From assembly GCF_021390535.1 (NCBI RefSeq), contig NZ_JAJUXG010000011.1, positions 1-64,000 of the forward strand: a DNA stretch of 64,000 bases, given 5' to 3'. Origin of the DNA: Dyadobacter sp. CY312. Its GTDB lineage: Bacteria > Bacteroidota > Bacteroidia > Cytophagales > Spirosomataceae. Both the position numbers and the translations under genes were made by a program. The stretch's first letter is position 1. Every line of letters starts with the position of its first letter. A model generated the notes under the pieces. It did not search any database. It saw nothing but the letters and a program-made list of their open reading frames with translations, and was not told where the DNA came from. This document shows positions 24,096 to 32,957 of the stretch, in pieces.

Positions 24096-26471
24096 CTAAT
24101 CTACTTTTAAAACTTCAACAGGATTAATGTATGCGGACCGTAAAGTTTGAGATACAACTACCATCAATGCCACAAGAACAACAAGTGTATAACCCATAAC
24201 CAGATTATACATCCCCAGATCGACATGAAATCCAAATCTTCGTTCAAGCAAGCTACCGCACAGCCAGCCTAACGGAATACCAATAATTCCGGCTACAACC
24301 AAAATCCCAATAAAGGGTTTAGTTACAGACATTATCACCTGGACATTGCTAGCTCCAAATGTCTTTCTTACACCAATTTGCATACGATTGGAACCAACAG
24401 CATAATTTGCCATTCCCAAAATACCAAGACAAGAAACAAATATTACAATACCGCACACAAGGCCAAATGACAAATTAACATTTCTCATTTCTACCTTATA
24501 TTCACTAAGATTTCTGTCTTTGAAATTGTAGATTTCAGGTATCAAGTCCGGGAAGTTCTCAACCCATGCCTTCTCGCTTTTAAAATCAACTATATCATCG
24601 GAATCTTTTACACCCTTTAATGAAATAAATCGCCCCCTGGAATTACTTAACCTGAATACAGTGGGCTGAATTTCCTGCATTTGGAACGAATCATCTGCAA
24701 GAACACCAACAATCTGAACAGGAATTGAGTCCAGTTTAACAATTTGCCCTATCAAGTTACTCTCTTGGCTCTCTCCATTGATAAGCATGCGCCCTGCGGA
24801 CTGATTGACTAATATCGATTGCTCGATTTTTTGAGGCTGATCTTCCGAAAAATTAGCGCCGGCAACTAATTTCAAATTGAATACATCAATAAAATTATGA
24901 TCTACAAATCCCGAGTTCAGTATTAAGTCAGTCTGTTTCCCGGCAATTTTCACAACACATTTTCCCATTGGGTTCAGTATCGGCAAATGATCAGATACAG
25001 ATATTTTCTCAACTTGGCTGATTTCCATAAGCTGATCCATTAAACGATCTGCTGGCTTACCTTTTAAGTCAATGATGGTGATATTTTCAGGTAGTTTAGT
25101 CATCAGCTTTTCTTGCACACTATACCCTGTGTCTCTTAAAATCACAAAAAAAACCATCAACATAATTGTTACTGAAAACTGCACTACTACAATTGCTTTG
25201 TAAATATTAATCCGCTGTACAAATCGGATCGTTTGCAAACTTTTCAATACTTCGATCGGGTTGAATCTCGATAGTATAAACGCCGGAATTGCCCCAGCCA
25301 CAAAGCCCGTTAAAATCGTGTAACCCAGCAAGACTCCAACAAACTGAAAATCAGGAAATACATTCACCTCCTTCACTAACCCAATCCATCCCGACTTCCT
25401 GGAAATTAAAATTACTACGTAGGCGATCAACAATGCGATACAAGACAGCAGTATCGACTCTACTGTAAACTGCAAAAAAATTTGTTTCCGGAGCGCTCCG
25501 TTTGTTTTCCTGATTCCTACTTCCCTCGCTCTGGCAAAAATACGAGCTACCGAAAGAGCAGTGTAATTGAAAGCCGCAAGTATGGTGAGAGCCAACGCCA
25601 GGAATACCCATGTCATGATCCCTGTCCAATTCATACCTGCATGAGTATCATTCTGAATTGCAGGATCCCAAGGTGTGATATCTTCCAGCTTTTGAGCCAA
25701 GAAGGTATAATTATTAACATCAGATTTAAGCTTTTTTGAAATTTCACTTAGTCCCGAGTTCAACTTGAATAAATCGTTTTCTGAATTTGTAAGAACATAA
25801 ACAGACGCATCTTTGTATGCATCCCAATTTCCGGATACCTTTTCAATCAGACCTTTGGTTTCCAAAGCCACGGCAACATCCAGGGACAGTACTACTTCCA
25901 CAGGAATATGCGTTTTTAAAGATGGCTGTTCAATTACTCCAGCAACTTGGAACGTCCCCCATCCATCAATAGTCACCCTTTCTCCAAGAGGATCACGGTT
26001 ATCAAAAAGTCTCTTTGCAGTTTCCTGACCTAACATTACTGAATTATGCGCACTAAAAAAGGACTTTATATTTCCGCTCAACAGCCGAAAACCAAACACC
26101 TCGAAAAATGATGACTCGACAAAAGTAACCTCGAGTGGTATCTCGCGTTTGCGCGCCAGAATTTTGATATTCCCTCCATTCCTTACAATTGTGGTTTTGT
26201 TTACAAAACTCATATTATTCAATTCGTCGGCAACAGGCTCCGGACAAGTCGCCCATCGCGAAACGTTTGTTTCTTTATCAATCTTCGTAGTAATACGAAA
26301 GGTCTGTGTAATGAAAGGATGGAAGTGATCGGTTTCCCAATTACTTTTGAGGCATGCAAAAATCATAACACCAACAACCATACTAAGCGACAGACCCACA
26401 ACGCTAACTATTGAAGAAATGCGATTTCTTAGAATTGATCTGATCGCAACTTTGAAGTAATTTCTTATCAT
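24096..26471 (-). CDS. MacB/FtsX-type ABC transporter permease
   Basis: A 791-residue permease with the two-module FtsX layout common in Bacteroidota: an N-terminal helix (VGLSLSMVVGVMIFACL), a large periplasmic MacB_PCD domain, three helices, a second periplasmic domain and a final three helices ending PVEVLKVD. The motif NPIEVLKSL near residue 405 marks the internal repeat. No ATPase gene is adjacent, so the partner must be elsewhere, as is frequent for these proteins. Relatives export lipoproteins, peptides or antibiotics. It is monocistronic. Confidence 0.88.
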   Translation of the reverse strand: MIRNYFKVAIRSILRNRISSIVSVVGLSLSMVVGVMIFACLKSNWETDHFHPFITQTFRITTKIDKETNVSRWATCPEPVADELNNMSFVNKTTIVRNGGNIKILARKREIPLEVTFVESSFFEVFGFRLLSGNIKSFFSAHNSVMLGQETAKRLFDNRDPLGERVTIDGWGTFQVAGVIEQPSLKTHIPVEVVLSLDVAVALETKGLIEKVSGNWDAYKDASVYVLTNSENDLFKLNSGLSEISKKLKSDVNNYTFLAQKLEDITPWDPAIQNDTHAGMNWTGIMTWVFLALALTILAAFNYTALSVARIFARAREVGIRKTNGALRKQIFLQFTVESILLSCIALLIAYVVILISRKSGWIGLVKEVNVFPDFQFVGVLLGYTILTGFVAGAIPAFILSRFNPIEVLKSLQTIRFVQRINIYKAIVVVQFSVTIMLMVFFVILRDTGYSVQEKLMTKLPENITIIDLKGKPADRLMDQLMEISQVEKISVSDHLPILNPMGKCVVKIAGKQTDLILNSGFVDHNFIDVFNLKLVAGANFSEDQPQKIEQSILVNQSAGRMLINGESQESNLIGQIVKLDSIPVQIVGVLADDSFQMQEIQPTVFRLSNSRGRFISLKGVKDSDDIVDFKSEKAWVENFPDLIPEIYNFKDRNLSEYKVEMRNVNLSFGLVCGIVIFVSCLGILGMANYAVGSNRMQIGVRKTFGASNVQVIMSVTKPFIGILVVAGIIGIPLGWLCGSLLERRFGFHVDLGMYNLVMGYTLVVLVALMVVVSQTLRSAYINPVEVLKVD

Positions 26472-26630
26472 AGCAATTAATATTTAAGTTGGTATGCGAA
26501 TTTTATATTTAAGTAAACTTAATATTAATTATACTTAAATTGGTTAGAATCTTCAATTAAAAGATCTGCTGATTCACGCCGGTTTGAAACACATTGTGAA
26601 CCTTCATTGTTATCGTTAAAATTTAAAAAA

Positions 26631-27128
26631 ATGATCAGAATCTCATCTCTTCCCCTCATCATAAACCTCGGACAGTTTCATTCGGCAAGTCAGATATTAC
26701 TGGTTGATGTACTAAATGTTGGCGATGCACCCAGGAAAATGCGCGAATACATCAAGGCAAGCCACGGCGGATTTGTTTATGACAAGCAAACTTACATGCC
26801 CATTACACTTACCGGGCAACCAGAAAGCCTGATCGCCAATGCGGAAAAAGGTATTCTTTTTAAATTTGATCAGGGTTTCCAAAACCTCTACACACTGGAA
26901 GCTAACCTGGACGCCGCCATATGGCACAAAAAGCTTTATGATATGTCGGCTTATGACGGAGAGCAACAAATCGTTTTTGAACCGGAAGTTGATTTTATAA
27001 TTCAGAGATATTTGGCCAATTACAAGGAATATCCGAAACCTGCCGACACACTTTTAAAGATTCCCGCTCCCCTGCCGACAATTGGCACCAAGGCAATGAA
27101 AGGATTAAAACCAGTCAGAAAGATTTAA
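26631..27128 (+). CDS. Hypothetical protein, 165 aa
   Basis: A soluble protein without signal peptide or cysteines. The ATG at 26631 follows an A-rich stretch and is preferred over an in-frame TTG at 26607. The end is rich in proline and lysine (PAPLPTIGTKAMKGLKPVRK). No family is recognised. It is followed after 21 bp by an MmcQ/YjbR-like gene and then a DUF983 gene, so the three may be one operon. Confidence 0.6.
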   Translation: MIRISSLPLIINLGQFHSASQILLVDVLNVGDAPRKMREYIKASHGGFVYDKQTYMPITLTGQPESLIANAEKGILFKFDQGFQNLYTLEANLDAAIWHKKLYDMSAYDGEQQIVFEPEVDFIIQRYLANYKEYPKPADTLLKIPAPLPTIGTKAMKGLKPVRKI

Positions 27129-27149
27129 AAACGGAGTTTATCATCAGCC

Positions 27150-27497
27150 ATGCAATTATTCTTCTCTCCCTATCTGGAATTTATTCGCAAGGCTGTGGAA
27201 ATATTGCCTGGCGTTACCGAAAAGCTATGCTTCGATACACCTGCGTTTTACGTGGCCGGTAAACTTTTTGCGCGACTCAAAGAGGATGGCGAAACGCTGG
27301 TTGTTTATACTGAAAACAGGGGCAAATGGATGCAGCAGGATCCGGAGACATTTTTCATTACCGACCACTACCAAAATTATAAGTACATGCTTATTGACCT
27401 GAGCTTGGTACAACCAACGATTTTAAAAAACCTGCTCGCAGAAGCCTGGAAAAGCAGGGCGACTAAAAAATTGCTTAAAGAACTGGATCAAAACTGA
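27150..27497 (+). CDS. MmcQ/YjbR-family protein
   Basis: A 115-residue protein with the MmcQ/YjbR (CyaY-like) fold. The features are a start with a helix, then GVTEKLCFDTPAFYVAGKLF (strand pair with conserved P and F), then ARLKEDGETLVVY and the C-terminal AWKSRATKKL helix. The fold is related to frataxin and has been called a DNA-binding fold, but no biochemical role is established. The length is typical. It is the middle gene of three closely spaced plus-strand genes. Confidence 0.75.
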   Translation: MQLFFSPYLEFIRKAVEILPGVTEKLCFDTPAFYVAGKLFARLKEDGETLVVYTENRGKWMQQDPETFFITDHYQNYKYMLIDLSLVQPTILKNLLAEAWKSRATKKLLKELDQN

Positions 27498-27531
27498 AAT
27501 GGACAAAGCATGCTAACAATGCTGAACGACG

Positions 27532-27912
27532 ATGTCAAAATTATATAGTGTTGCCAGAATGAAATGCCCGCGCTGCCACAAAGGCAACCTTTTTTCAACT
27601 CGGAATCCGTACAGTTTCAAAGGTGCACTTGACATGCCGGATCGATGTACGGAATGCAATCAGGATTTCAAAATTGAACCAGGGTTCTACATAGGCGCCC
27701 TATGGACAAGCTTCCCAATTGTCATATTCATCATGACGTTGCTTTCAATTTTCTTCCTGGCTTATCTAAAAATGGATATGAACTGGTTTTTTGTAGTTAT
27801 TACGGCCATTCTGTTTTCTCTCCAACCCATCATCATCAGGCTTGCCCGGGCAATATGGATCAACATTTTTGTTGACTACGAACAAAACGCGGTCAGAAAA
27901 GATGATGTTTAG
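27532..27912 (+). CDS. DUF983 membrane protein
   Basis: A 126-residue protein. A zinc-ribbon-like CPRCHKGNLF and a second pair CTECNQDF (residues 12-45) precede two transmembrane helices. This is the DUF983 pattern, and the PGFYIGALW stretch is conserved in Bacteroidota members. The family is uncharacterised. It follows the YjbR-like gene by 34 bp and is convergent with the GNAT gene. Confidence 0.82.
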   Translation: MSKLYSVARMKCPRCHKGNLFSTRNPYSFKGALDMPDRCTECNQDFKIEPGFYIGALWTSFPIVIFIMTLLSIFFLAYLKMDMNWFFVVITAILFSLQPIIIRLARAIWINIFVDYEQNAVRKDDV

Positions 27913-27935
27913 GTGAAGCATGTCTTAAAAAACCG

Positions 27936-28769
27936 TTAAAGCTCCATAACCATTTCGTATTGATTGATGTGATTACTCAACCCCGCATTAGACAGGAAAT
28001 CAGCTAGCTCAGACTCTGTGCTGTCTACATTGTTGATTTTTACAAGCGAAAATTCAGTACCAATAGCCGAAAATAGTTGTTCACCATAAGGCAAAACTTT
28101 CCCGTTCGCAAAACCGAATCTGGCGATATAACCACTCTCAGGATTGACAATCGCATATGCTTTCATTTTCGCCGCCTCTTCTATAAACCAGAATTCATAG
28201 TCCGGGTTTGCTATGCGTAATGCCTTTTCCGACTGCTCCCAGGTATCAGGATAGGTGTAAATTTCCTCCGGAATAATTGCGGGTATTTCTTTAATCTTAG
28301 TCAGTTGTAAATGCTGTTCACCCGTCAGATTAAGTTTTCCTGAAAAACATAATAGGGTTCGTCTTACCGAATAACCAATACCCGTATACGCCTTTATAGC
28401 TATTTCATTTCTGGTGATCACCTCCAATGTAGAATATTGAACGCCGGCAAGCTTTAACAACGGCAAAGCCGCTTCGTACATGCGTCGCACCAGTCCGTTG
28501 CCTCTGTACGCAGGCACAACCCCCGTTGCGGCGTTGTGAGCTGTGCGCTTTCCATCACGCTGGTCTACACCGAACACCAGAAAACCAACCAACTGGTCGC
28601 CATCGAATGCTCCAAAAGACAATTTGTAATCGACAGACGCGGCTTTCCAACGTTTGTACAAGTAGTGCTGATCGACATGAAATGGAACAAAGTAATCGGC
28701 AAAAGCGGCATTAAACACCTCAGCAATTATAGCTAGTCCCGTAGTCTCTAAGGTTTTAACATTTATCAT
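27936..28769 (-). CDS. GNAT-family N-acetyltransferase
   Basis: A 277-residue protein with a GNAT domain in the N-terminal 150 residues. The acetyl-CoA-binding segment appears as GVVPAYRGNGLVRRMYEAAL (about 84-103, pattern Q/RxxGxG/A), followed by LEVITRNEIAIKAYTGIGY. A second, weaker domain of about 120 residues follows, so this may be a two-domain member in which the C-terminal half is degenerate. The substrate is unknown. It is monocistronic. Confidence 0.82.
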   Translation of the reverse strand: MINVKTLETTGLAIIAEVFNAAFADYFVPFHVDQHYLYKRWKAASVDYKLSFGAFDGDQLVGFLVFGVDQRDGKRTAHNAATGVVPAYRGNGLVRRMYEAALPLLKLAGVQYSTLEVITRNEIAIKAYTGIGYSVRRTLLCFSGKLNLTGEQHLQLTKIKEIPAIIPEEIYTYPDTWEQSEKALRIANPDYEFWFIEEAAKMKAYAIVNPESGYIARFGFANGKVLPYGEQLFSAIGTEFSLVKINNVDSTESELADFLSNAGLSNHINQYEMVMEL

Positions 28770-28908
28770 TAATTTCTATTTTTTGACAACACCAAAGAAA
28801 TAAAATAATTGAATTATAATAACACTATTTAATCAGGATATTCCGGTATTTCATGAATGAAATTAATTCAGCTTATCTGGGAAATACTTCTTTCAATTCT
28901 GCTCAGTG

Positions 28909-29181
28909 TTATTTTTTCCTCATCTCACTACATCGCATCGGCATGGCGTCAATCTGCTCAAAAAGTGTCACAGCGGACACTGGTACCACGGAGCAGTATT
29001 TTTCACCGCCGTCTCTGCCAATGAGAATAAAAGTGAAGGAGGAATCCACATCTATTTTACTCCTTCGCCATTCGGAAGAAGTTTCCGGCGAATACGGGTA
29101 CGACTTTATTTCGATATCTCTTTCCATTACTCCGGGCTTGTGCTTTTGAAGCTCCGCAAATTGCTTATCGTTCCAACTCAT
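28909..29181 (-). CDS. Hypothetical protein, about 90 aa (uncertain)
   Basis: A possible 90-residue protein starting MSWNDKQFAELQKHKPG, preceded by an AGAGAGAAA stretch that could bind ribosomes. It is soluble with a mixed composition and no recognised family. The opposite strand is also open over most of this stretch, and a fragment of a dispersed repeat borders its start, so it may be a decayed gene. If it is not coding, the interval 28770-29246 has no gene. Confidence 0.35.
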   Translation of the reverse strand: MSWNDKQFAELQKHKPGVMERDIEIKSYPYSPETSSEWRRSKIDVDSSFTFILIGRDGGEKYCSVVPVSAVTLFEQIDAMPMRCSEMRKK

Positions 29182-29188
29182 TTTCTCT

Positions 29189-29240
29189 CTGCGTTTAAAC
29201 TTTTGCACCTTTGCGCGGCGGGCGCTCCCGTGAAACCCTT
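29189..29240. repeat. Fragment of the GCAAAG-type dispersed repeat
   Basis: CTGCGTTTAAACTTTTGCACCTTTGCGC...CCGTGAAACC resembles one arm of the palindromic elements at 39085 and 41528 (GCGTTxxx..CTTTGCG..GTGAAACC). The pairing arm is missing, so this looks like a truncated copy. Confidence 0.4.
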
Positions 29241-29246
29241 CACGAC

Positions 29247-30026
29247 CTACAACACCGCCTTTCCAATCGCCCTACCCCAATACGTTCCCAAAACCTTCAC
29301 ACCTTCTTCATTCGGATGCAAATAAAACGTACCCGCTTGGCCGTTTTCGGGTTTAAACAGCTTGACCGCATTCTTTTTAAAATGTTTGAACGCCTTTGTA
29401 TCACCTTTAAAAACCCGGCCAGGTTCCGAGGATTTATATTCCGAAATCAACCCGTCGATTTCCGGGATATAGGTTTTTAGCCGTTCCAGGCCTTCCTTCA
29501 AATATTTCGAGCGGTTGTAAGTATTCTCGCTGTACCAGATCGGATGGTGTATCACCACCTTGCTGCCCGGATATTTGGTAAGCAATTCCGAAATGATCGT
29601 TTGTATATTTTTCCGGTACTGCTCCTTGGAAACCGGCGAACCATTAGGACCTTCAATTGCGCTGTCGTTCGTACCCAGTTTCATGGAAAATACCAGTTGA
29701 TGATCTTTCAATTGATACAAACTATCTGCAGCTTTTTTTGCCAGGCCGTACCATTTTCCGGTTCCAACGGGACCCGACGGCAACCAGTCCAATGTTGTAG
29801 ATCCGCTTTTCCCCACATTGACAAAAGCAATATCACCAGCTTTCTTTTGCGCTTTCAGATAATTGACGGCATGCGTCGGCGGCGGAAGTCCTTTGTCACC
29901 GCCCTTTCCCTGGGTGATGCTATTGCCGATGAAGACAATGGATAGGTTGGGTTTGTTTTGGGCTTGGACCAACGTGATCGTTGTTAAAAACAGAGGAAGT
30001 AAGATTGCCGTAATGTTGGTTTTCAT
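29247..30026 (-). CDS. SGNH/GDSL-type hydrolase, exported
   Basis: A 259-residue esterase-like protein with a signal peptide (ending LVQAQNK). SGNH block I is IVFIGNSITQG (nucleophile Ser near residue 36), block III is MKLGTNDSAIEG, and block V is YLHPNEEGVKVLG with the catalytic histidine. A strand with GKSGSTTLDW lies in the block II position. Such enzymes in Bacteroidota often deacetylate glycans or act as sialate esterases. Substrate cannot be told here. Monocistronic. Confidence 0.87.
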   Translation of the reverse strand: MKTNITAILLPLFLTTITLVQAQNKPNLSIVFIGNSITQGKGGDKGLPPPTHAVNYLKAQKKAGDIAFVNVGKSGSTTLDWLPSGPVGTGKWYGLAKKAADSLYQLKDHQLVFSMKLGTNDSAIEGPNGSPVSKEQYRKNIQTIISELLTKYPGSKVVIHHPIWYSENTYNRSKYLKEGLERLKTYIPEIDGLISEYKSSEPGRVFKGDTKAFKHFKKNAVKLFKPENGQAGTFYLHPNEEGVKVLGTYWGRAIGKAVL

Positions 30027-30455
30027 TGGATTTGGGTTGATTTGAAAAGCTTGTCTGAGAATATGGAGTCATTTTAGTGAAAGGGGTTTTGCGGCAAAAT
30101 ATCCTTTGTGTGGAGAATAAATAAATGTCAATGATTCTGAAACAACAGAAATCAGGAAAATTTTCGAGAATCTCACCTCCAGGATCTACTCCACAGTAAT
30201 TTGTACGGGAAATTGTGGAGGATTGCGGACTATCGTTGATTTGAAGGTTAACTATTCATTCCTATTAGATTGAGATTGCCTCAAACCAATTTGTATTCCA
30301 TTCAGATTGTCAAAACTCAGATTTAACGATAGTCATTTGCTAACTCGAATCTGTTGGTAGATTGCACCAAAGATGACAATATAATTATTTTGATTTCAAA
30401 TATTATTCCTTAGACTTGCAAAACCCTACACAACTAAGCCCTCTTTTTAGCATTC
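30027..30455. other. Intergenic region with inverted repeats upstream of the ParB-Dam cassette
   Basis: These 429 bp hold no gene. Two inverted repeats are visible: CTCCACA (30189-30195) with TGTGGAG (30214-30220), and the 10-bp pair GACTATCGTT (30228-30237) with AACGATAGTC (30325-30334), 87 bp apart. They could be operators, or remains of the insertion boundary of the accessory cassette that follows. Confidence 0.45.
30389..30418 (+). promoter_or_regulatory. Probable promoter of the ParB-Dam cassette
   Basis: TTTG at 30389-30392 and TAGACTTG at 30411-30418 are 18 bp apart and match the Bacteroidota promoter with one mismatch in the -7 box. The start codon is 38 bp downstream. Confidence 0.4.
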
Positions 30456-31940
30456 ATGGAAAAATACGATTGGTTAAACAAAAAGACACCCAGGTCAGTT
30501 GATCAACTAAAATTATGGCCCGAAAATCCTAGGCTAAATCCAGAGGAATCTCACGTTTCTTTGAATGATTTTATTGAAGATTTTACTTCAACCCCCTCAG
30601 AACTAGGTCACTTCATTGACTTAGTTAAATCTATCGCTACTGACGGATTTATACCGGCTGATCCAATCGTTATATGGAAGAATGAGATTAATGGCAGATT
30701 TTATGTCGCTGAAGGCAATCGACGAATAGCAGCGATTAAGGTTCTCCGAGATCCTGAAAAAGCACCAAAAAGTATTAGGAGTTCGATTCGAAAGTACTCA
30801 GAAAAAATAGACAAACAGCAGATAGAAAAGGTATTAGTAAATGTAGCCCCAACTTTTGAAGATGCAGAATGGTATATTAACCAAAGAAATAATGCGTCTT
30901 CTTTACAACGCCCTTGGTCACGTATTCAACAACAGAGATGGATTAACGAGTTGTACGAAAAGTATCACGGAGATATTGAAAAAATTAAGTCCACGACTAA
31001 AATGGAACAGGGCGAGTTTGAATCCGCCATTCGAATACTTAGAATCAAGGATATGATCAATGACTCTTCTGTCAAATCACTACTTACGAAGGAAGAATTT
31101 GAAAAAGCATCCTCTCACAAATTCCCTATCACAATTCTTGAGCGCTTCTTTTCTGATTCCAAAGTTAGATCGGCATGGGGGCTAGAATATGACGGAATTC
31201 TCATAAAACTAAAATCTAACCGAGAAAGTTTTTTAAATGCCTACACAGCCTTAATCAAACGGATTCTAGAGAATAAACACCGAGAAGATAAAATTGATAC
31301 CAGAACAATTACCACCGGCCTTGAGGAAATTTTGCAAAGTTTGCCTCAGGTGTCGTTCACTAATCCCGAAAATCAAGAATCTAACATCACCCTTGATCAG
31401 ATTGATGCTATCACGTTAGCAGAAACTAGTGACAATACCAAGGCCTCTGCTCAAAACCCAAAACAAAGTGGAATTGAGTTAAAAAATAATCCAGAGCGTT
31501 CGAGGCTCGTTTTGCCAATTTATGAGATTAACACTGACAGTTACCGCCTAAGCGGGCTATTCAACGAATTTCAAAGAATACCCCATCAATATAAAAATTC
31601 AATCAGCGCCTCGTTAAGAGTTTTTATTGATCTAGCCATATTTAAGTATATTGAGACTGAAAATATCGAAGGCACTTTATGTGCTTATTATAAAAAACAA
31701 ATCAAAGACATCTCGTTAAAAGACCGAATTGAATATCTTAAACAAAATCATCTGACCGACAAAGCGAAAAAAGTAGCTGCTAGGCTTGTCGATCCCAATC
31801 AAGAATTTAGTTTAGATGTTCTGAATGGTTTTGTACATAGTCAGGACTCACATTACCTCGACAAAAGTTTCCTCAATAGGTTTTGGGACTTCCTTTTCCC
31901 TTTACTGGAAGTTTTGCTCGATATTAAAGAAAAAAAATAA
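30456..31940 (+). CDS. ParB-like nuclease-domain protein (first of two)
   Basis: A 494-residue protein whose N-terminus carries a ParB/Srx-type domain: LKLWPENPRLNP (residues 18-29, ParB box I) and AEGNRRIAAIKVL (85-97, box II, the nucleotide-binding arginine pair). In known ParB proteins this domain binds CTP; in relatives it can bind ATP or cut DNA. The remaining 350 residues are helical and of no recognised family. A linker near residues 300-340 is rich in Q, N and S. It heads a tight four-gene cluster with a Dam methylase. It is not chromosomal ParB: there is no parA and the KorB/HTH region is not obvious. A DNA-recognition role in modification or defence is inferred. Confidence 0.75.
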   Translation: MEKYDWLNKKTPRSVDQLKLWPENPRLNPEESHVSLNDFIEDFTSTPSELGHFIDLVKSIATDGFIPADPIVIWKNEINGRFYVAEGNRRIAAIKVLRDPEKAPKSIRSSIRKYSEKIDKQQIEKVLVNVAPTFEDAEWYINQRNNASSLQRPWSRIQQQRWINELYEKYHGDIEKIKSTTKMEQGEFESAIRILRIKDMINDSSVKSLLTKEEFEKASSHKFPITILERFFSDSKVRSAWGLEYDGILIKLKSNRESFLNAYTALIKRILENKHREDKIDTRTITTGLEEILQSLPQVSFTNPENQESNITLDQIDAITLAETSDNTKASAQNPKQSGIELKNNPERSRLVLPIYEINTDSYRLSGLFNEFQRIPHQYKNSISASLRVFIDLAIFKYIETENIEGTLCAYYKKQIKDISLKDRIEYLKQNHLTDKAKKVAARLVDPNQEFSLDVLNGFVHSQDSHYLDKSFLNRFWDFLFPLLEVLLDIKEKK

Positions 31941-32023
31941 AGACAAAATAGTAGTTTAAAATGATTGATGCACTATTGGTAACGTCATTCACCCCTGAAT
32001 TCTATTTGTAAAATCTGGTTTAG

Positions 32024-32031
32024 TATATTTG
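32024..32031 (+). promoter_or_regulatory. Internal -7 promoter box before the methylase
   Basis: TATATTTG, followed by C, is a perfect TAnnTTTGC box 24 bp before the TTG start of the methylase gene. The nearest TTTG (32005-32008) is only 15 bp upstream, shorter than ideal. A separate promoter would let the methylase be made without the first gene. Confidence 0.45.
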
Positions 32032-32054
32032 CTACCATAATTAGACTAATTACC

Positions 32055-32948
32055 TTGGCCAATCTAAGAAACCATAGCCCCCTAAGATATCCTGGCGGTA
32101 AAGCCTGCTTGACCAACTTCATTACAGAACTAGCAGTTTTAAACGGTGTTCATGGCGGAGTTTACGTAGAATTGTACGCAGGAGGAGCCGGAGCAGCCCT
32201 AAACATGCTCTTTAACGGTATTTTTAGGTGTATACATATCAATGATTTTGATTATCATGTGTATTCCCTATGGTACTCCATTCTGAACCATTCGGAGGAT
32301 TTTGCTAGTCGCATAATCGAAACTGAGGTTTCTATTGATGAATGGCACAGACAGCAAGCAATCTATAAACAGGGAAAATCGGCGAACATCTTTGATCTTG
32401 GGTTTGCAACTTTTTTCCTTAACCGAACTAACAGATCGGGAATAATTTTCAAAGCGGGACCTATCGGTGGAATTGACCAGACTGGAAGCTACAAAATTGA
32501 TGTACGCTTCAATAAAGATGATCTAATTAGAAGAATTCAAAAAATTGCTTCGTATCGTGACAAAATCAAACTTACAAATCTTGATGCTGTTGAAATCATT
32601 CAGAACATAGAAACACATCATCCCACTACCGAAGAAATTTTTCTATATCTTGATCCACCTTACTACAAAAAGGGCAAATTTTTATACTTGAATAATTACA
32701 ATCATGCTGACCATCTTCGACTCTCTGAGGCAGTCAGTAATTTGACTGATGTAAAGTGGCTCATTTCATATGATAATACTGTAGAAATCAAAGAAATGTA
32801 TAAAAATTTCAGAATGTCATCCTTTGATTTAAACTATACTTTGCAAAGCAAAAAATTCGGAAGTGAATTGCTCGTTTTTTCGAAAAACCTCAGAACCAGC
32901 AAAAACATTAAAGTTAATAGTCGAAGTAGTGAGTTAGTTTTACTCTGA
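32055..32948 (+). CDS. Dam-type N6-adenine DNA methyltransferase
   Basis: A 297-residue class D12 adenine methyltransferase. The S-adenosylmethionine site is SPLRYPGGK (residues 8-16) with VELYAGGAG (38-46). The catalytic motif IV is LDPPYY (199-204). FFLNRTNRSGI (120-130) is also family-typical. The frame has no ATG before residue 51, so translation must begin at a rare codon; the TTG at 32055 places RYPGGK at its usual distance from the N-terminus. It probably protects host DNA from the nuclease encoded two genes on. The recognition site is unknown. It lies 9 bp before the next gene. Confidence 0.9.
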   Translation: MANLRNHSPLRYPGGKACLTNFITELAVLNGVHGGVYVELYAGGAGAALNMLFNGIFRCIHINDFDYHVYSLWYSILNHSEDFASRIIETEVSIDEWHRQQAIYKQGKSANIFDLGFATFFLNRTNRSGIIFKAGPIGGIDQTGSYKIDVRFNKDDLIRRIQKIASYRDKIKLTNLDAVEIIQNIETHHPTTEEIFLYLDPPYYKKGKFLYLNNYNHADHLRLSEAVSNLTDVKWLISYDNTVEIKEMYKNFRMSSFDLNYTLQSKKFGSELLVFSKNLRTSKNIKVNSRSSELVLL

Positions 32949-32957
32949 CAGATAATT

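Noticed and set aside
28853-29325. Plus-strand frames over the 28.9 kb gap
   Set aside because: They have poor composition, no plausible start context and read partly through the SGNH hydrolase gene; the minus-strand frame is slightly better.
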